Shown in pieces: positions 1 through 8,329 of a DNA stretch of 43,933 bases (positions within the stretch are counted from its first letter, which is position 1; each line of letters begins with the position of its first letter). Below the pieces are notes generated by a model. That model saw nothing but the letters and a program-made list of their open reading frames with translations. It did no database searches and was not told where the DNA came from. The stretch lies in assembly GCF_022614595.1 (NCBI RefSeq), contig NZ_JAJFAU010000004.1, positions 38,669 through 82,601 of the forward strand. Reading direction: 5' to 3'. A program made the translations under genes and the position numbers. The DNA comes from Streptomyces sp. CNQ085 (lineage in GTDB: Bacteria > Actinomycetota > Actinomycetes > Streptomycetales > Streptomycetaceae).

Positions 1-62
<62 letters not shown>

Positions 63-235
63 ACCAGGCCGGCTGCTGCCCTTGACGGCTCACGGCACGA
101 AGGCGCCACCCGGGCAGTGCTCGTCCCCGGCGGACGGGCCGTGTCCGTACGGTCCCGCCCCACCCGCCCTTCCCGTCTTCCGGATTGCTCTTCTCGGGTC
201 TCCCCGCCTGCGGCTGTGTGCACCGGGGCCGGAGC

Positions 236-251
236 GCAATTCCAAAGATGC
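236..251 (+). promoter_or_regulatory. Shared 16-bp cluster motif, copy A (upstream of SDR gene)
   Basis: GCAATTCCAAAGATGC, matching the consensus GCAATCCAGGAGATGC at 12 of 16 positions and keeping the invariant GCA and AGATGC ends. It lies on the coding strand, 32 nt before the chosen start of the dehydrogenase gene. A weaker, oppositely oriented match lies at 173-188. The rest of 63-283 shows no gene I can support. Confidence 0.45.
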
Positions 252-283
252 GCCGAACCCGGCGTCGCCGCGACGCTGGCCGT

Positions 284-1036
284 ATGAGCGACTTCACGAA
301 CAGGACGTACTTCATCACCGGCGGCGGCAGCGGAATCGGCCTCGCCACGGCCCGCCGCCTCCTCGACGAGGGCGCGAATGTGGTGATCGCCGGCCGCGGC
401 GCCGAGCGGCTCGCCACCGCGGCCAAGGAACTCGGCTGTGGCGACCGCGTGCTGACCGTGACTGTGGACGTGTCGCGCCCGGCCGAGCTGGAGGCCGCGT
501 TCGAGCGGACGCGTGAGCGTTTCGGCGCTCTGCACGGGGTGTTCGCCAACGCGGGCGTCAGCCTCAACGCGCGCACGGCCGACGTGACCGAGGCGGACTT
601 CGACCAGGTGGTCGGCACCAACTTCAAGGGGACGTTCTTCACCGTCCAGAAAGCCCTGCCCCTGCTGGCCGAGGGCTCCTCCGTGGTACTCAACTCCTCC
701 TGGCTGGTGCACCGGGGCATGGGCCCGGGGTCGGTGTACGCGGCCAGCAAGGCCGCGGTGCTCAACCTTCCCCGTACCCTTGCCCCGGATCTGGCCGAGC
801 ACGGCGTCCGGGTCAACGCTGTGACTCCCGGCCACATCCGCACCGAGATGTTCGACACCGTCGCGCCGGTCGAGGAGGTTCGGGAGTTCTTCCGCGGCCA
901 GGTCGCGCTGGGCGCTCTCGGCACCCCCCGGGACATCGCCGAGACGGTGCTGTTCCTGTTGTCGCCGCGGTCGGCGTACGTCACCGGCCAGGAGTTCGTC
1001 GTCGACGGCGGCCTGACCGGCTCCGTCCCCTCCTGA
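284..1036 (+). CDS. Short-chain dehydrogenase/reductase (SDR)
   Basis: A 250-aa classical SDR: NAD(P)-dependent oxidation of an alcohol or reduction of a ketone on a soluble Rossmann-fold enzyme. The cofactor motif TGGGSGIG is at residues 12-19, the ANAG motif follows near residue 90, and the catalytic Tyr-x3-Lys (YAASK) is at Tyr152/Lys156 with the catalytic Ser in LNSS just before. The C-terminal VDGG motif is intact and length is normal. I chose ATG 284 because it puts the Rossmann strand at the usual distance from the N-terminus; an in-frame ATG at 248 lies inside the shared motif and would add 12 basic residues. The substrate cannot be read from sequence. Position beside the enediyne genes and the upstream motif suggest it belongs to the cluster, perhaps in core or side-chain tailoring, but it could be a flanking gene. 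Confidence 0.9.
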   Translation: MSDFTNRTYFITGGGSGIGLATARRLLDEGANVVIAGRGAERLATAAKELGCGDRVLTVTVDVSRPAELEAAFERTRERFGALHGVFANAGVSLNARTADVTEADFDQVVGTNFKGTFFTVQKALPLLAEGSSVVLNSSWLVHRGMGPGSVYAASKAAVLNLPRTLAPDLAEHGVRVNAVTPGHIRTEMFDTVAPVEEVREFFRGQVALGALGTPRDIAETVLFLLSPRSAYVTGQEFVVDGGLTGSVPS

Positions 1037-1247
1037 CCGGGCGCGGCAGCGCCTGCCGACGCCCCGCCCGCGGCCGGTTCCCGAGCGCCTTCCGCCGCCG
1101 GCGGGCGCCCGCCCCCGTCCGTCCCGAGGGACGCCGCGCTGACGGTGTTCACCCTGCCGCCGTACCCGATGAGGGTCAGCTGCGGCGTGCGGCGTTCCCG
1201 GTGGCCGGACCCGGCCGCCGCGGACGGTGGTCCGTTCTCCGGCCGCG

Positions 1248-1294
1248 ACGTCCTCGGTCACCACGGCCTCCCCGGCCGTGGTGACCGAGGACGT
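1248..1294. terminator. Bidirectional stem-loop terminator
   Basis: A perfect inverted repeat: 21-nt arms at 1248-1268 and 1274-1294 around the loop TCCCC. It lies between the convergent dehydrogenase (+) and solute-binding-protein (-) genes, where a factor-independent, U-tract-less actinobacterial terminator would serve both strands. The remaining sequence of the 450-bp gap 1037-1486 shows nothing else I can support. Confidence 0.8.
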
Positions 1295-1486
1295 GGTCGG
1301 GCCGGCCGGGGAAGCGGTGGTTCGCCCCCGAGGACCGTGTCCGGATACCGCGGCCCGTCGGCGGTGATCGTGGGGCCCCGAGGGCCGGGAAGTCCGTCCG
1401 GGAAGTCCGTCCGCGGATGTCTTCCTCCGCCGTGCTGGTCGCATGCCCGGCGTACCAGGGCTGGAGCGCTCCTGAACCCGGCCGCC

Positions 1487-2833
1487 TCAGATGCGCACCG
1501 CTAGGCAACTGGGCGTCTCGGGCCCCGTGCCCAGCGCGTAGGCGTTGTAGTCCTCCAGCAGCGCCTGGGCCCGGGCCTGGGCGCGAGCGAACCGCTCCCG
1601 GGGGTCGGCACCCCGGGCCAGGACGTCCTCCATGGCCTCCATCATCACGATCTGGATGGCGTGGAACCCGCCGAGCACCGCTCCGTGCACCTCCGGCGGG
1701 CCGGTGCGCAGGCCGAGCTGCTCGCCGGTCGCCCGGTGGTGCGGATGCAGGTCGAACCAGCCCTCCTCCTCCAGCAGGGCGACCGCTCCGTGGGTGGCGG
1801 GAGCCGAGCCGCTGGCCTTGTGCCACTGGGCGGCGGCACGGGGGCTGTTGAGGTACTGCATGAAGGCCAGCGCGCCGTCGCGGATGGCTTCGTCGAGACC
1901 GTCGGCCAGCCACAGCGAGTCCCCGCCGATCCAGTTGCCGGCGCAGGGCAGGGCGCCGTTGCGGGGCAGGACGCCGACCTCGATGTCGAAACCGGCCTCG
2001 GCGGCGGCCCGCACCATGTAGTTGGCGTCGAAGGACGAGCTGAACCGCAGGGCCACCTCCTGGTCGGCGAAGGCCCTGAAGGTGCCCGCCCAGTCCTCCG
2101 GAACGCCCGTGTGCAGGTAGTGGCCGTCCCGGTGCAGGTCCCGCCACCAGGTGACGTAGTCCAGGAGTGCGGCGGAGGTCAGGTCGACCCTGGTGGCCCT
2201 GCCGTGCCGCCCGTTGCCGGAGTCGGTGAGCGGCGCGCCCTGCTGGGCCAGCGCGTGCTGCATGAACTTGCCGTCCACCGGCCAGGCGATGGCTCTGCGC
2301 GGACCGTTCGCGAGCCGGGCGACGGCCTCGCACGCGGCCGTGGTCTCCTGCCAGGTCCGCGGTACCGACGCGACCCCCGCCGCGCGCAGGACGGTCGTGT
2401 TGGCGTACAGCAGCATCGTCGACAAGGTCAGCGGCATCGTCGCGAACTCGCCGTCCACGGTGTGGTACTCGCGTACGCCCGGCAGGAAGTCGCCGAGCAC
2501 GACGGGCTCGCCCAGGATCTCCGTACGACCGGCGACGGCCTTCTCCACGGAGGTGAACAGCGGCCTGCCGTCACGGGCGCGGACGTCCCGGGCCAGCTGG
2601 GACGCCCCGGCGTAGTAGGTGGCGACTGCCGGAGCGGTGCCCCGGGCCGCCGCCGCGGCGACCGCACGCGGAAGCTCCTCGTAGGAGAACCCGCGGATGT
2701 CGACCCGGTAGCCCGGGTGCGCCTTCTCGAACTCCCTGGCGCGCTCGCGGATCGGCTCCAGGAAGCCGGGGAACGGGAATTCGGAGAGCCAGACATCGAT
2801 GACTGCCTCTCCGTCCCGGATGCCGGGTCGCAT
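1487..2833 (-). CDS. Solute-binding-protein-like protein, no export signal
   Basis: A 448-aa protein resembling family 1 extracellular solute-binding proteins (sugar-type ABC binding proteins of the UgpB/MalE group). Seen: a short N-terminal beta strand (VIDVWLSEF), the typical hinge-region segments YANTTVLRAAGV and TWQETTAACEAVA, and an ATG at 2833 with GGAGG six nt upstream. Odd: there is no signal peptide and no lipobox Cys; the first residues go straight into the first strand of the fold, so the protein should stay in the cytoplasm. No permease or ATPase gene is adjacent. It follows the molybdopterin oxidoreductase gene by 65 nt and probably shares its mRNA. A cytosolic binding protein in a toxin cluster could sequester a product or precursor, but that is speculation; it may be an inert relic of a transporter. 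Confidence 0.75.
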   Translation of the reverse strand: MRPGIRDGEAVIDVWLSEFPFPGFLEPIRERAREFEKAHPGYRVDIRGFSYEELPRAVAAAAARGTAPAVATYYAGASQLARDVRARDGRPLFTSVEKAVAGRTEILGEPVVLGDFLPGVREYHTVDGEFATMPLTLSTMLLYANTTVLRAAGVASVPRTWQETTAACEAVARLANGPRRAIAWPVDGKFMQHALAQQGAPLTDSGNGRHGRATRVDLTSAALLDYVTWWRDLHRDGHYLHTGVPEDWAGTFRAFADQEVALRFSSSFDANYMVRAAAEAGFDIEVGVLPRNGALPCAGNWIGGDSLWLADGLDEAIRDGALAFMQYLNSPRAAAQWHKASGSAPATHGAVALLEEEGWFDLHPHHRATGEQLGLRTGPPEVHGAVLGGFHAIQIVMMEAMEDVLARGADPRERFARAQARAQALLEDYNAYALGTGPETPSCLAVRI

Positions 2834-2898
2834 GGGTCCTCCAGTGGTGGGAACGGAGTGTGGCGGCGGGGTCGGTGGCGGGCGGGGAGGCCCGTCCC

Positions 2899-5139
2899 TC
2901 AGGCGGCGGAGGGGAACGTGGTCCCCCGCGGGGCGGAGGCGTCGGAACCCGACCCTGTGCCGCCGGGGCCGGGAGCAGGGGTCACCGTGACCGGAGCACC
3001 GTTGAAGACCGCGTTGCCCGAGACCGGATCGACGACGGAGTCGTCGGTCAGGGCGTTGGCGTTCACCCCCGGGTTACGGGCGGCGGTGCGCTGGGGCGAG
3101 CCGGCGTGTCCCCAGCCGTGGGGCAGGCTGACCACGCCCGGCATGATGCGGTCGTTCGGTTCGACGGGGACGACGAGGTCGCCCGTGGCCGAGGTGACGC
3201 GTGCGTGGGAGCCCAGGCCCAGCCGGGCCACGTCGTCCGGATGGATGTGGAGCGTGCACCGGTTGCTGCCGCCGACGAGCGCGGGGACGTTGTGCAGCCA
3301 GCTGTTGTTGGAGCGCAGCTGGCGGCGCCCGATCAGGAGCATCGGCGGCACAGGGGCGGCCATCCGCCCGCGCAGGCGGGCGACCTCCTCCTCCAGCTCG
3401 GGCGGGGCCAGCCGGACCAGGCCGGACTCGGTGCCGAGCACCTCCGCCAGACGCGGCTCCAGCGGCCCCAGGTCGATGCCGCTGGGGTGCTCGCGCAGCC
3501 GGGCGAGCGACAGCCCGTACGGGCCCAGTCGCAGCATCGCGTCGAGCATGAGCTCCGGACCGCTGTCGCCGTCGAGCAGGGCGCGCGCCTGGGCGACCTC
3601 CATGCCCTCGAAGGGAGAGCCGGGAGCCCGCACCCCGGCCTCGAGCAGCTCGCCGACGATCGCCTCGTCCAGCTCGCGGGGGTCGGCGTCGGCGCCCCGG
3701 CCGGAGGCGATCAGGGCGAGACGGGCCATGATCTCCGCCTCGGAGAGCTGTCCCGGCTCCAGTGGCAGGGCCGGCGGGGAGAACCGGGTGTAGTTGCGCA
3801 CGGTGACCGTCAGCAGCAGCAGGTCGTAGTGGGGCATCTGCATCATGCGCGGCGGAGGCAGGATGACATCGGCGCAGCGGGTCGTCTCGTTCAGATAGGG
3901 ATCGACACAGACCATGAAGTCCAGGCCCCGCAGGGAGCGTGCCAGCCGCGGGCCGTTGGGCGCCGACAGGGCGAGGTTGCCGGCCACCGAGACCAGCGCC
4001 CTGACCTGCCCCTCGCCCGGGGTCTCGATCTCGTCGGCGAGGGTCGCCACGGGCAGTTCCCCGAGCGATTCGGGAAGCTGCCGGACGCGGCTGCGCCAGC
4101 GGCCGGAGGTGAAGGGCCGCGGTCCCCAGGGCACCTCCACGGTGGCGGGCCGGGTGAACATGACGCCGCCGGGGCGGTCGAGGTTGCCGGTCAGCACGTT
4201 GAGCACGTCGACGAGGTACTGGGTCAGGGTGCCGAAGTCGGCGGTGCAGGTGCCCACCCGGCTGTAGACGGCAGCGGTGGGCGCGGCAGCCAGCTCACGG
4301 GCCATCCGGACGATCGTTTCGGCCGGCACCCCGCACGCCTCGGCCACCGCCTCCGGGCCGAACGGCACGGCGTGCTCCCGCAGTCGTTCCAGGCCCTCGG
4401 TTCCCACGCGCGGCGTGACGAGGTCCTCGGCCAGCAGCGTGTGCACGACCGCGAACAGCAGCAGGGCGTCGGTGCCGGGCCGTACGAAGACGTGCTCGTC
4501 GGCGAGGTCGGCCGTACGGGTGCGCCGCGGGTCGACGACCACGATCCTGCCGCCGCGCCCGCGCAGCGCCCTGAGCCGTCCGGGGAAGTCCGGGGCCGCG
4601 CACAGCGAGCCGTGCGACTCGGCCGGGTTGGCGCCGATCACCAGCAGATGATCGGTGCGGTCCAGGTCCGGCACGGGAATGGCCATCGCGTTGCCGAACA
4701 TCAGCCCGCAGGCCACCTGCTTGGGCATCTGGTCGATGGTGCCGGCGCTGTAGAGGTTGGTGGTGCCCAGAGCCTGGGAGAGCGGACCCCTGTAGAAGAT
4801 GCCGGCCATGGTGTGAAAGGTGGGGTTGCCGAAGTAGGCGGCGACGGCCTGGCGTCCGTGCCGGTCGATAACGTCGGTCAGTCCCTTCTCCACCACCCGG
4901 AATGCCTCGTCCCAGCTCGCCTCGCGCCACTGGTCGCCGGTGCGGATCATCGGCGTCCGCAGCCGGTCGGGATCCTCGTCGATCCGGCCCAGGCTCGCCC
5001 CCTTGGGGCAGACATAACCCCTGGAGAAGGGATCCTCTGCATCGCCCCGGACGGTGTGGACCCGGCCGTCGTCGCCGAGTTCGATCCGCAGGCCGCAGAC
5101 GGCGTCGCAGATGGGGCAGGTGCGGTGCGCGGTTCTCAA
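2899..5139 (-). CDS. Molybdopterin-dependent oxidoreductase (formate dehydrogenase/nitrate reductase family)
   Basis: A 746-aa catalytic subunit of the DMSO-reductase superfamily. The N-terminal [4Fe-4S] ligands are Cys8, Cys11, Cys15 and Cys44 (CPICDAVC then YVCPKG). Further on come the WREASWDEAF segment, the molybdopterin-binding block around GANPAESHG and VVVDPRRTRTA, and the C-terminal molydop-binding domain with HPDDVARLGL and SLPHGWGH. I chose TTG 5139, with GGAG five nt upstream, because it places the first cysteine at residue 8 as in relatives; the frame stays open further up only because it runs into the poly-G tract. It likely moves electrons in a redox step, taking or giving them through the FeS centre; no partner subunit is adjacent. 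It is not a standard member of enediyne cassettes as I know them. It lies in the same unit as the solute-binding homologue downstream. Confidence 0.88.
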   Translation of the reverse strand: MRTAHRTCPICDAVCGLRIELGDDGRVHTVRGDAEDPFSRGYVCPKGASLGRIDEDPDRLRTPMIRTGDQWREASWDEAFRVVEKGLTDVIDRHGRQAVAAYFGNPTFHTMAGIFYRGPLSQALGTTNLYSAGTIDQMPKQVACGLMFGNAMAIPVPDLDRTDHLLVIGANPAESHGSLCAAPDFPGRLRALRGRGGRIVVVDPRRTRTADLADEHVFVRPGTDALLLFAVVHTLLAEDLVTPRVGTEGLERLREHAVPFGPEAVAEACGVPAETIVRMARELAAAPTAAVYSRVGTCTADFGTLTQYLVDVLNVLTGNLDRPGGVMFTRPATVEVPWGPRPFTSGRWRSRVRQLPESLGELPVATLADEIETPGEGQVRALVSVAGNLALSAPNGPRLARSLRGLDFMVCVDPYLNETTRCADVILPPPRMMQMPHYDLLLLTVTVRNYTRFSPPALPLEPGQLSEAEIMARLALIASGRGADADPRELDEAIVGELLEAGVRAPGSPFEGMEVAQARALLDGDSGPELMLDAMLRLGPYGLSLARLREHPSGIDLGPLEPRLAEVLGTESGLVRLAPPELEEEVARLRGRMAAPVPPMLLIGRRQLRSNNSWLHNVPALVGGSNRCTLHIHPDDVARLGLGSHARVTSATGDLVVPVEPNDRIMPGVVSLPHGWGHAGSPQRTAARNPGVNANALTDDSVVDPVSGNAVFNGAPVTVTPAPGPGGTGSGSDASAPRGTTFPSAA

Positions 5140-5184
5140 CGGAACTCCAGGAGCGTAGGAGGGCGGAATCCGTGCGGCCGGGCC

Positions 5185-5231
<47 letters not shown>

Positions 5232-5260
5232 ACGACGGTCCCACGGCACGCCTTCCGGCG

Positions 5261-5276
5261 GCATCTTCCCGTGTGC
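5261..5276 (-). promoter_or_regulatory. Shared 16-bp cluster motif, copy B (weak; upstream of molybdopterin oxidoreductase)
   Basis: On the minus strand: GCACACGGGAAGATGC. It keeps the invariant GCA and AGATGC ends but differs at several middle positions from the consensus. It points toward the oxidoreductase gene, 121 nt from its TTG, on the far side of the poly-C tract. Confidence 0.35.
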
Positions 5277-5313
5277 TGTGCCTGCCGCCGCGCTCCGGGA
5301 ACCGGCTGCCTTC

Positions 5314-5329
5314 GCAATCGAGGAGATGC
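5314..5329 (+). promoter_or_regulatory. Shared 16-bp cluster motif, copy C
   Basis: GCAATCGAGGAGATGC, 15 of 16 bases identical to the consensus, on the coding strand and 121 nt before the ATG of the acyl-CoA-dehydrogenase-like gene. With copy B it forms a divergent pair. Confidence 0.6.
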
Positions 5330-5450
5330 CCACGTGGGAGGCGGGTGCCACGCTGCGGACGATGGCCGTGGGCCAGGGCCGCGGCGCGGCGGAGCACGGA
5401 CGGCGTGTCCCCGCGGCGTGGTGTCATCCGAGGCAAAGGAATCCGCGCCG

Positions 5451-6692
5451 ATGAAGCTCACCGCGAACGCTCTCGAAACGACCCTCTCCCCGCCCCCCGA
5501 ACCCGGCCTGACGCCGGACGAGGTCGTGGCCCGGGCCGAGGCCGTCGCACGCGACCTGGTGGGCCGTCAGGCCGAGACGGAGCGGCGCGGCTTCTACGCC
5601 GAGGACACGCATGAGCTGTTCCGCCGGTCGGGTTTCTACCGCATCCTGGTCCCCCGGCGATACGGGGGCTACGAGTTCGGCGTGGGAACCTTCATGCGCG
5701 TGGTCGTCGAGCTCTCCAGGGGATGCCCGTCGACGGGCTGGATGTACTGCCTGGGCGCGGCCCACGCGCACGCGGTGGCCACACTGTTCGGCGAACGGGC
5801 GCAGGCGGAGATCTTCGCGGGCGGCGACTTCGTCTGCCCGGCCACGGTCGCGCCGAGCGGCACCGGCGAGCGCGCCCCCGACGGCCGGTGGGCGATCAGC
5901 GGTACCTGGCGCTACTGCTCCGGCTCGCCCTACGCCACCCACTTCATGGGCCACACCCTCGTCGACGACGGGGACGGGGAAAGGCGGCCGCTGCTGTTCG
6001 TGGCACCGCGCAGCGAGTTCACCCGGCTCGACGACTGGGGCGAGCAGCTGGGCCTGCGGGGCAGCGGCTCGCACGGCATCCGGATCGAGGACGGCAGCGT
6101 CCCGGATCACTTCACCCTCGACACCCACCTCAGCCAGGTGAACGTCACGGGCGGCACACCGGGGCGGGACCTGCACGGCAACCCGATGTACGGCGGCGGC
6201 CCCCTGAGCTTCATGATCCTGGAGGACGCGGCGCTGGCGGTGGGCATGGCCAAGGGGGCCCTCGACGCCTACGAGGAGCTGATGCGGTCGCGCCGAACGC
6301 TGTTCCCGCCCGTGGTCCCCCGCACCCACGACCCCGACTTCCAGTACTGGTACGGCGAGGCCGCCGGGCTCGTCCACGCGGCGGAGACGGGCCTGCTGGG
6401 GGCTGTCCGGCAGTGGGAGGAGGTCTCCTCCACAGGACCGGAGCACGTCACGCCCGAACGCGAACTGCAGATCGCCTCGGTCTGCCGCGAGGTGGTGCGG
6501 ATGAGCTGGCGCGCGGTCGAGGGCTACCTCTTCCCCACAGCCGGCTCCAGCGCGGTGCGCAACGGCGAGCGCATGGAGCGCGTCTGGCGCGACATGTCCA
6601 TGCAGCAGAGCCACGCGGGCATCGCCGTGTTCCTGTTCACCGCGGCGAACCGGGAACTGTCGCGCGCGCGCTTCGGCGTCCGCGCCCCCTGA
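5451..6692 (+). CDS. Acyl-CoA-dehydrogenase-fold flavin monooxygenase, first copy
   Basis: A 413-aa protein of the acyl-CoA dehydrogenase fold, of the branch that includes two-component (class D) flavin monooxygenases such as HsaA and DszC. Seen: the N-terminal helical region with FYRILVPRRYGGYEF, the helical segment GCPSTGWMYCLGAAHAHAVA, a middle beta domain with WAISGTWRYCSGSP, the LRGSGSHG segment, and the C-terminal helical bundle ending at SRARFGVRAP. Such enzymes take reduced flavin from a separate reductase; the HpaC-type reductase at 27571-28116 is the only candidate in the window. The start ATG 5451 has AAAGGA about ten nt upstream. It is the first gene of the plus-strand run toward the beta-tyrosine genes, but a 177-bp gap with its own motif copy separates it from the next gene. 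Substrate unknown; a dehydrogenase role on a carrier-bound substrate is possible. Confidence 0.82.
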   Translation: MKLTANALETTLSPPPEPGLTPDEVVARAEAVARDLVGRQAETERRGFYAEDTHELFRRSGFYRILVPRRYGGYEFGVGTFMRVVVELSRGCPSTGWMYCLGAAHAHAVATLFGERAQAEIFAGGDFVCPATVAPSGTGERAPDGRWAISGTWRYCSGSPYATHFMGHTLVDDGDGERRPLLFVAPRSEFTRLDDWGEQLGLRGSGSHGIRIEDGSVPDHFTLDTHLSQVNVTGGTPGRDLHGNPMYGGGPLSFMILEDAALAVGMAKGALDAYEELMRSRRTLFPPVVPRTHDPDFQYWYGEAAGLVHAAETGLLGAVRQWEEVSSTGPEHVTPERELQIASVCREVVRMSWRAVEGYLFPTAGSSAVRNGERMERVWRDMSMQQSHAGIAVFLFTAANRELSRARFGVRAP

Positions 6693-6747
6693 AAGCCCCC
6701 GCGCGGCCTCCCCGACCCGGCCCGGGCCGCACGCCGGGGACCGGGCA

Positions 6748-6763
6748 GCACTCCAGGAGATGC
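6748..6763 (+). promoter_or_regulatory. Shared 16-bp cluster motif, copy D
   Basis: GCACTCCAGGAGATGC, one base from the consensus, on the coding strand 106 nt before the GTG of the FAD monooxygenase. It probably controls the four-gene unit FAD monooxygenase - adenylation enzyme - aminomutase - condensation enzyme. Confidence 0.6.
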
Positions 6764-6869
6764 GCCGTACCGCACACCGGCGCAACGATCGGCGCACCTG
6801 GAACCGGTCACCGGTTCCCGTCCCAGTCCCAGATTCCCATCCCATACCGGGAGATCCGAGGAGGTACCC

Positions 6870-8294
6870 GTGTCGGGTGACAAGACCGGTACTCGGGCGG
6901 TGGTACTCGGCGGAAGCATCGCCGGCCTGTTCGCCGCGAGGGTGCTCGCCGACGCCTACGACGCCGTGCTCGTCGTGGACCGTGATGTGCTGACCGGGGT
7001 GGAGGGGCCGCGGAAGCACTGCCCACAGGGCCGGCACATCAACGGTCTGCTGGCCCGGGGGCAGCTGGCCATGGAGGAGCTGTACCCCGGCATCACCCAG
7101 GAGATCTTCGACGACGGCGTCCCCACCGGCGACCTGGCCGGCCATGTGCGCTGGTACTTCAACGGCAGGCGGCTCAAGCAGCAGGTCGCCGGACTGACCT
7201 GCGTGGCCGCCAGCCGTCCGATGCTGGAGAAGCACATACGCCGCCGCACCGCGGCCCTGCCGAACATCGCCTTCCGCGAGCAGCACGACATCCTGGGACT
7301 GGTCACCACCGCGGACCGCGGCCGGGTCACCGGGGTGCGCGTCCAGCCGCTCGCGGACGGCGGGTCCGAGGAGATCCTGGAGGCGGACCTGGTGGTCGAC
7401 GCCACGGGCCGCGGCTCGCGCACCCCCGTCTGGCTGGAGGAACTCGGCTACCAGCGTGTCCCCGAGGAGCGCAAGAAGATCGGCCTCGGCTACGTCACCC
7501 AGCACTACAGGCTGCTGGAGGACCCCTACGACGGCGACCTGTCCATCAACCCGGTTGCCTTTCCCGGGGTGCCCCGAGGCGCCATCTTCACCAAGACCGA
7601 CGGCGACCGGGTGGAACTGACCACCTACGGGCTGCTCGGGGACCATCCCCCGACCGACCAGGAGGGCCTGTACTCCTGGGTGAAGTCGCTGGCCGTCCCC
7701 GACATCCACGACGCGCTGCAGAAGGCCGTCCCCCTGGACGAGCCGGTCGCCTTCCGCTTCCCGACCACCCTCCGGCGCCGCTACGAGGAGCTGGACCGGC
7801 TCCCTTCGGGCCTGCTGGTCACCGGGGACGCGGTCACCACCTTCAACCCGGTCTACGCCCAGGGGATGACGGTCGCCGCACTCGGCGCCCTCACCATCCG
7901 CGACCACCTGCACACCGGTGCGGCGCCGATCCCGGCGCAGTACTTCCAGGACCTGGCCCGGGACGTGATCGACCCCGCCTGGGAGATGACCAACACCGTC
8001 GACCTCACCTTCCCCGGTGTGCAGGGCGAGCGCACCGCGCAGGTGAAGGCGGCCCAGACCTTCCTGAAGCTGGTGCAGAAGGCGGCGACCCGTGACGGCA
8101 CCGTCACCGCCGCCTACATGCGCGGCGCCGGTCTGGTGGACACACCCGACGCCATGAAGCGCCCGGCCTTCGTCGCGCGCGTGCTGTGGAACGTGGTGAT
8201 GGGCGCGATCGGGGACAGGCTCCGTCCTCGCTCCGGCGCCGGGCCCCGTTCCTCCGCGGACTCCCGCGGAGAAGACCTGGTGTCGGCGGGCTGA
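6870..8294 (+). CDS. FAD-dependent monooxygenase/epoxidase-like protein
   Basis: A 474-aa single-component flavoprotein. The Rossmann FAD motif GGSIAGLFAARVL begins near residue 13, a conserved PQGRHINGLLARG segment follows the first domain, the DG-like segment LVVDATGRGSRTP is near residue 175, and the second FAD motif LLVTGDAVTTFNPVYAQGMT is near residue 315. This combination is that of the actinobacterial FAD monooxygenase group that includes polyketide epoxidases and hydroxylases. The tryptophan-halogenase signature GWxWxIP is absent, so it should not be taken for the missing halogenase of the beta-tyrosine branch. GTG 6870 is preceded by GAGGAGG. The adenylation gene follows after 35 nt. 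Likely role: oxygenation of the enediyne core or of the aromatic side chain. Confidence 0.83.
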   Translation: MSGDKTGTRAVVLGGSIAGLFAARVLADAYDAVLVVDRDVLTGVEGPRKHCPQGRHINGLLARGQLAMEELYPGITQEIFDDGVPTGDLAGHVRWYFNGRRLKQQVAGLTCVAASRPMLEKHIRRRTAALPNIAFREQHDILGLVTTADRGRVTGVRVQPLADGGSEEILEADLVVDATGRGSRTPVWLEELGYQRVPEERKKIGLGYVTQHYRLLEDPYDGDLSINPVAFPGVPRGAIFTKTDGDRVELTTYGLLGDHPPTDQEGLYSWVKSLAVPDIHDALQKAVPLDEPVAFRFPTTLRRRYEELDRLPSGLLVTGDAVTTFNPVYAQGMTVAALGALTIRDHLHTGAAPIPAQYFQDLARDVIDPAWEMTNTVDLTFPGVQGERTAQVKAAQTFLKLVQKAATRDGTVTAAYMRGAGLVDTPDAMKRPAFVARVLWNVVMGAIGDRLRPRSGAGPRSSADSRGEDLVSAG

Positions 8295-8329
8295 CCCGCG
8301 CTGCCGGAGACGAGACGAAGGGAGCGGAC

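Noticed and set aside
6816..6846. Short pyrimidine-rich repeats (TCCCAGTCCCA and TTCCCATCCCA) before the FAD monooxygenase.
   Set aside because: Small simple-sequence repeat with no clear regulatory architecture.
6870..8294. Reading the FAD enzyme as the missing SgcC3-type halogenase.
   Set aside because: The GWxWxIP signature is absent and the PQGRH and GDAVTTFNPVYAQGM blocks fit monooxygenases/epoxidases.
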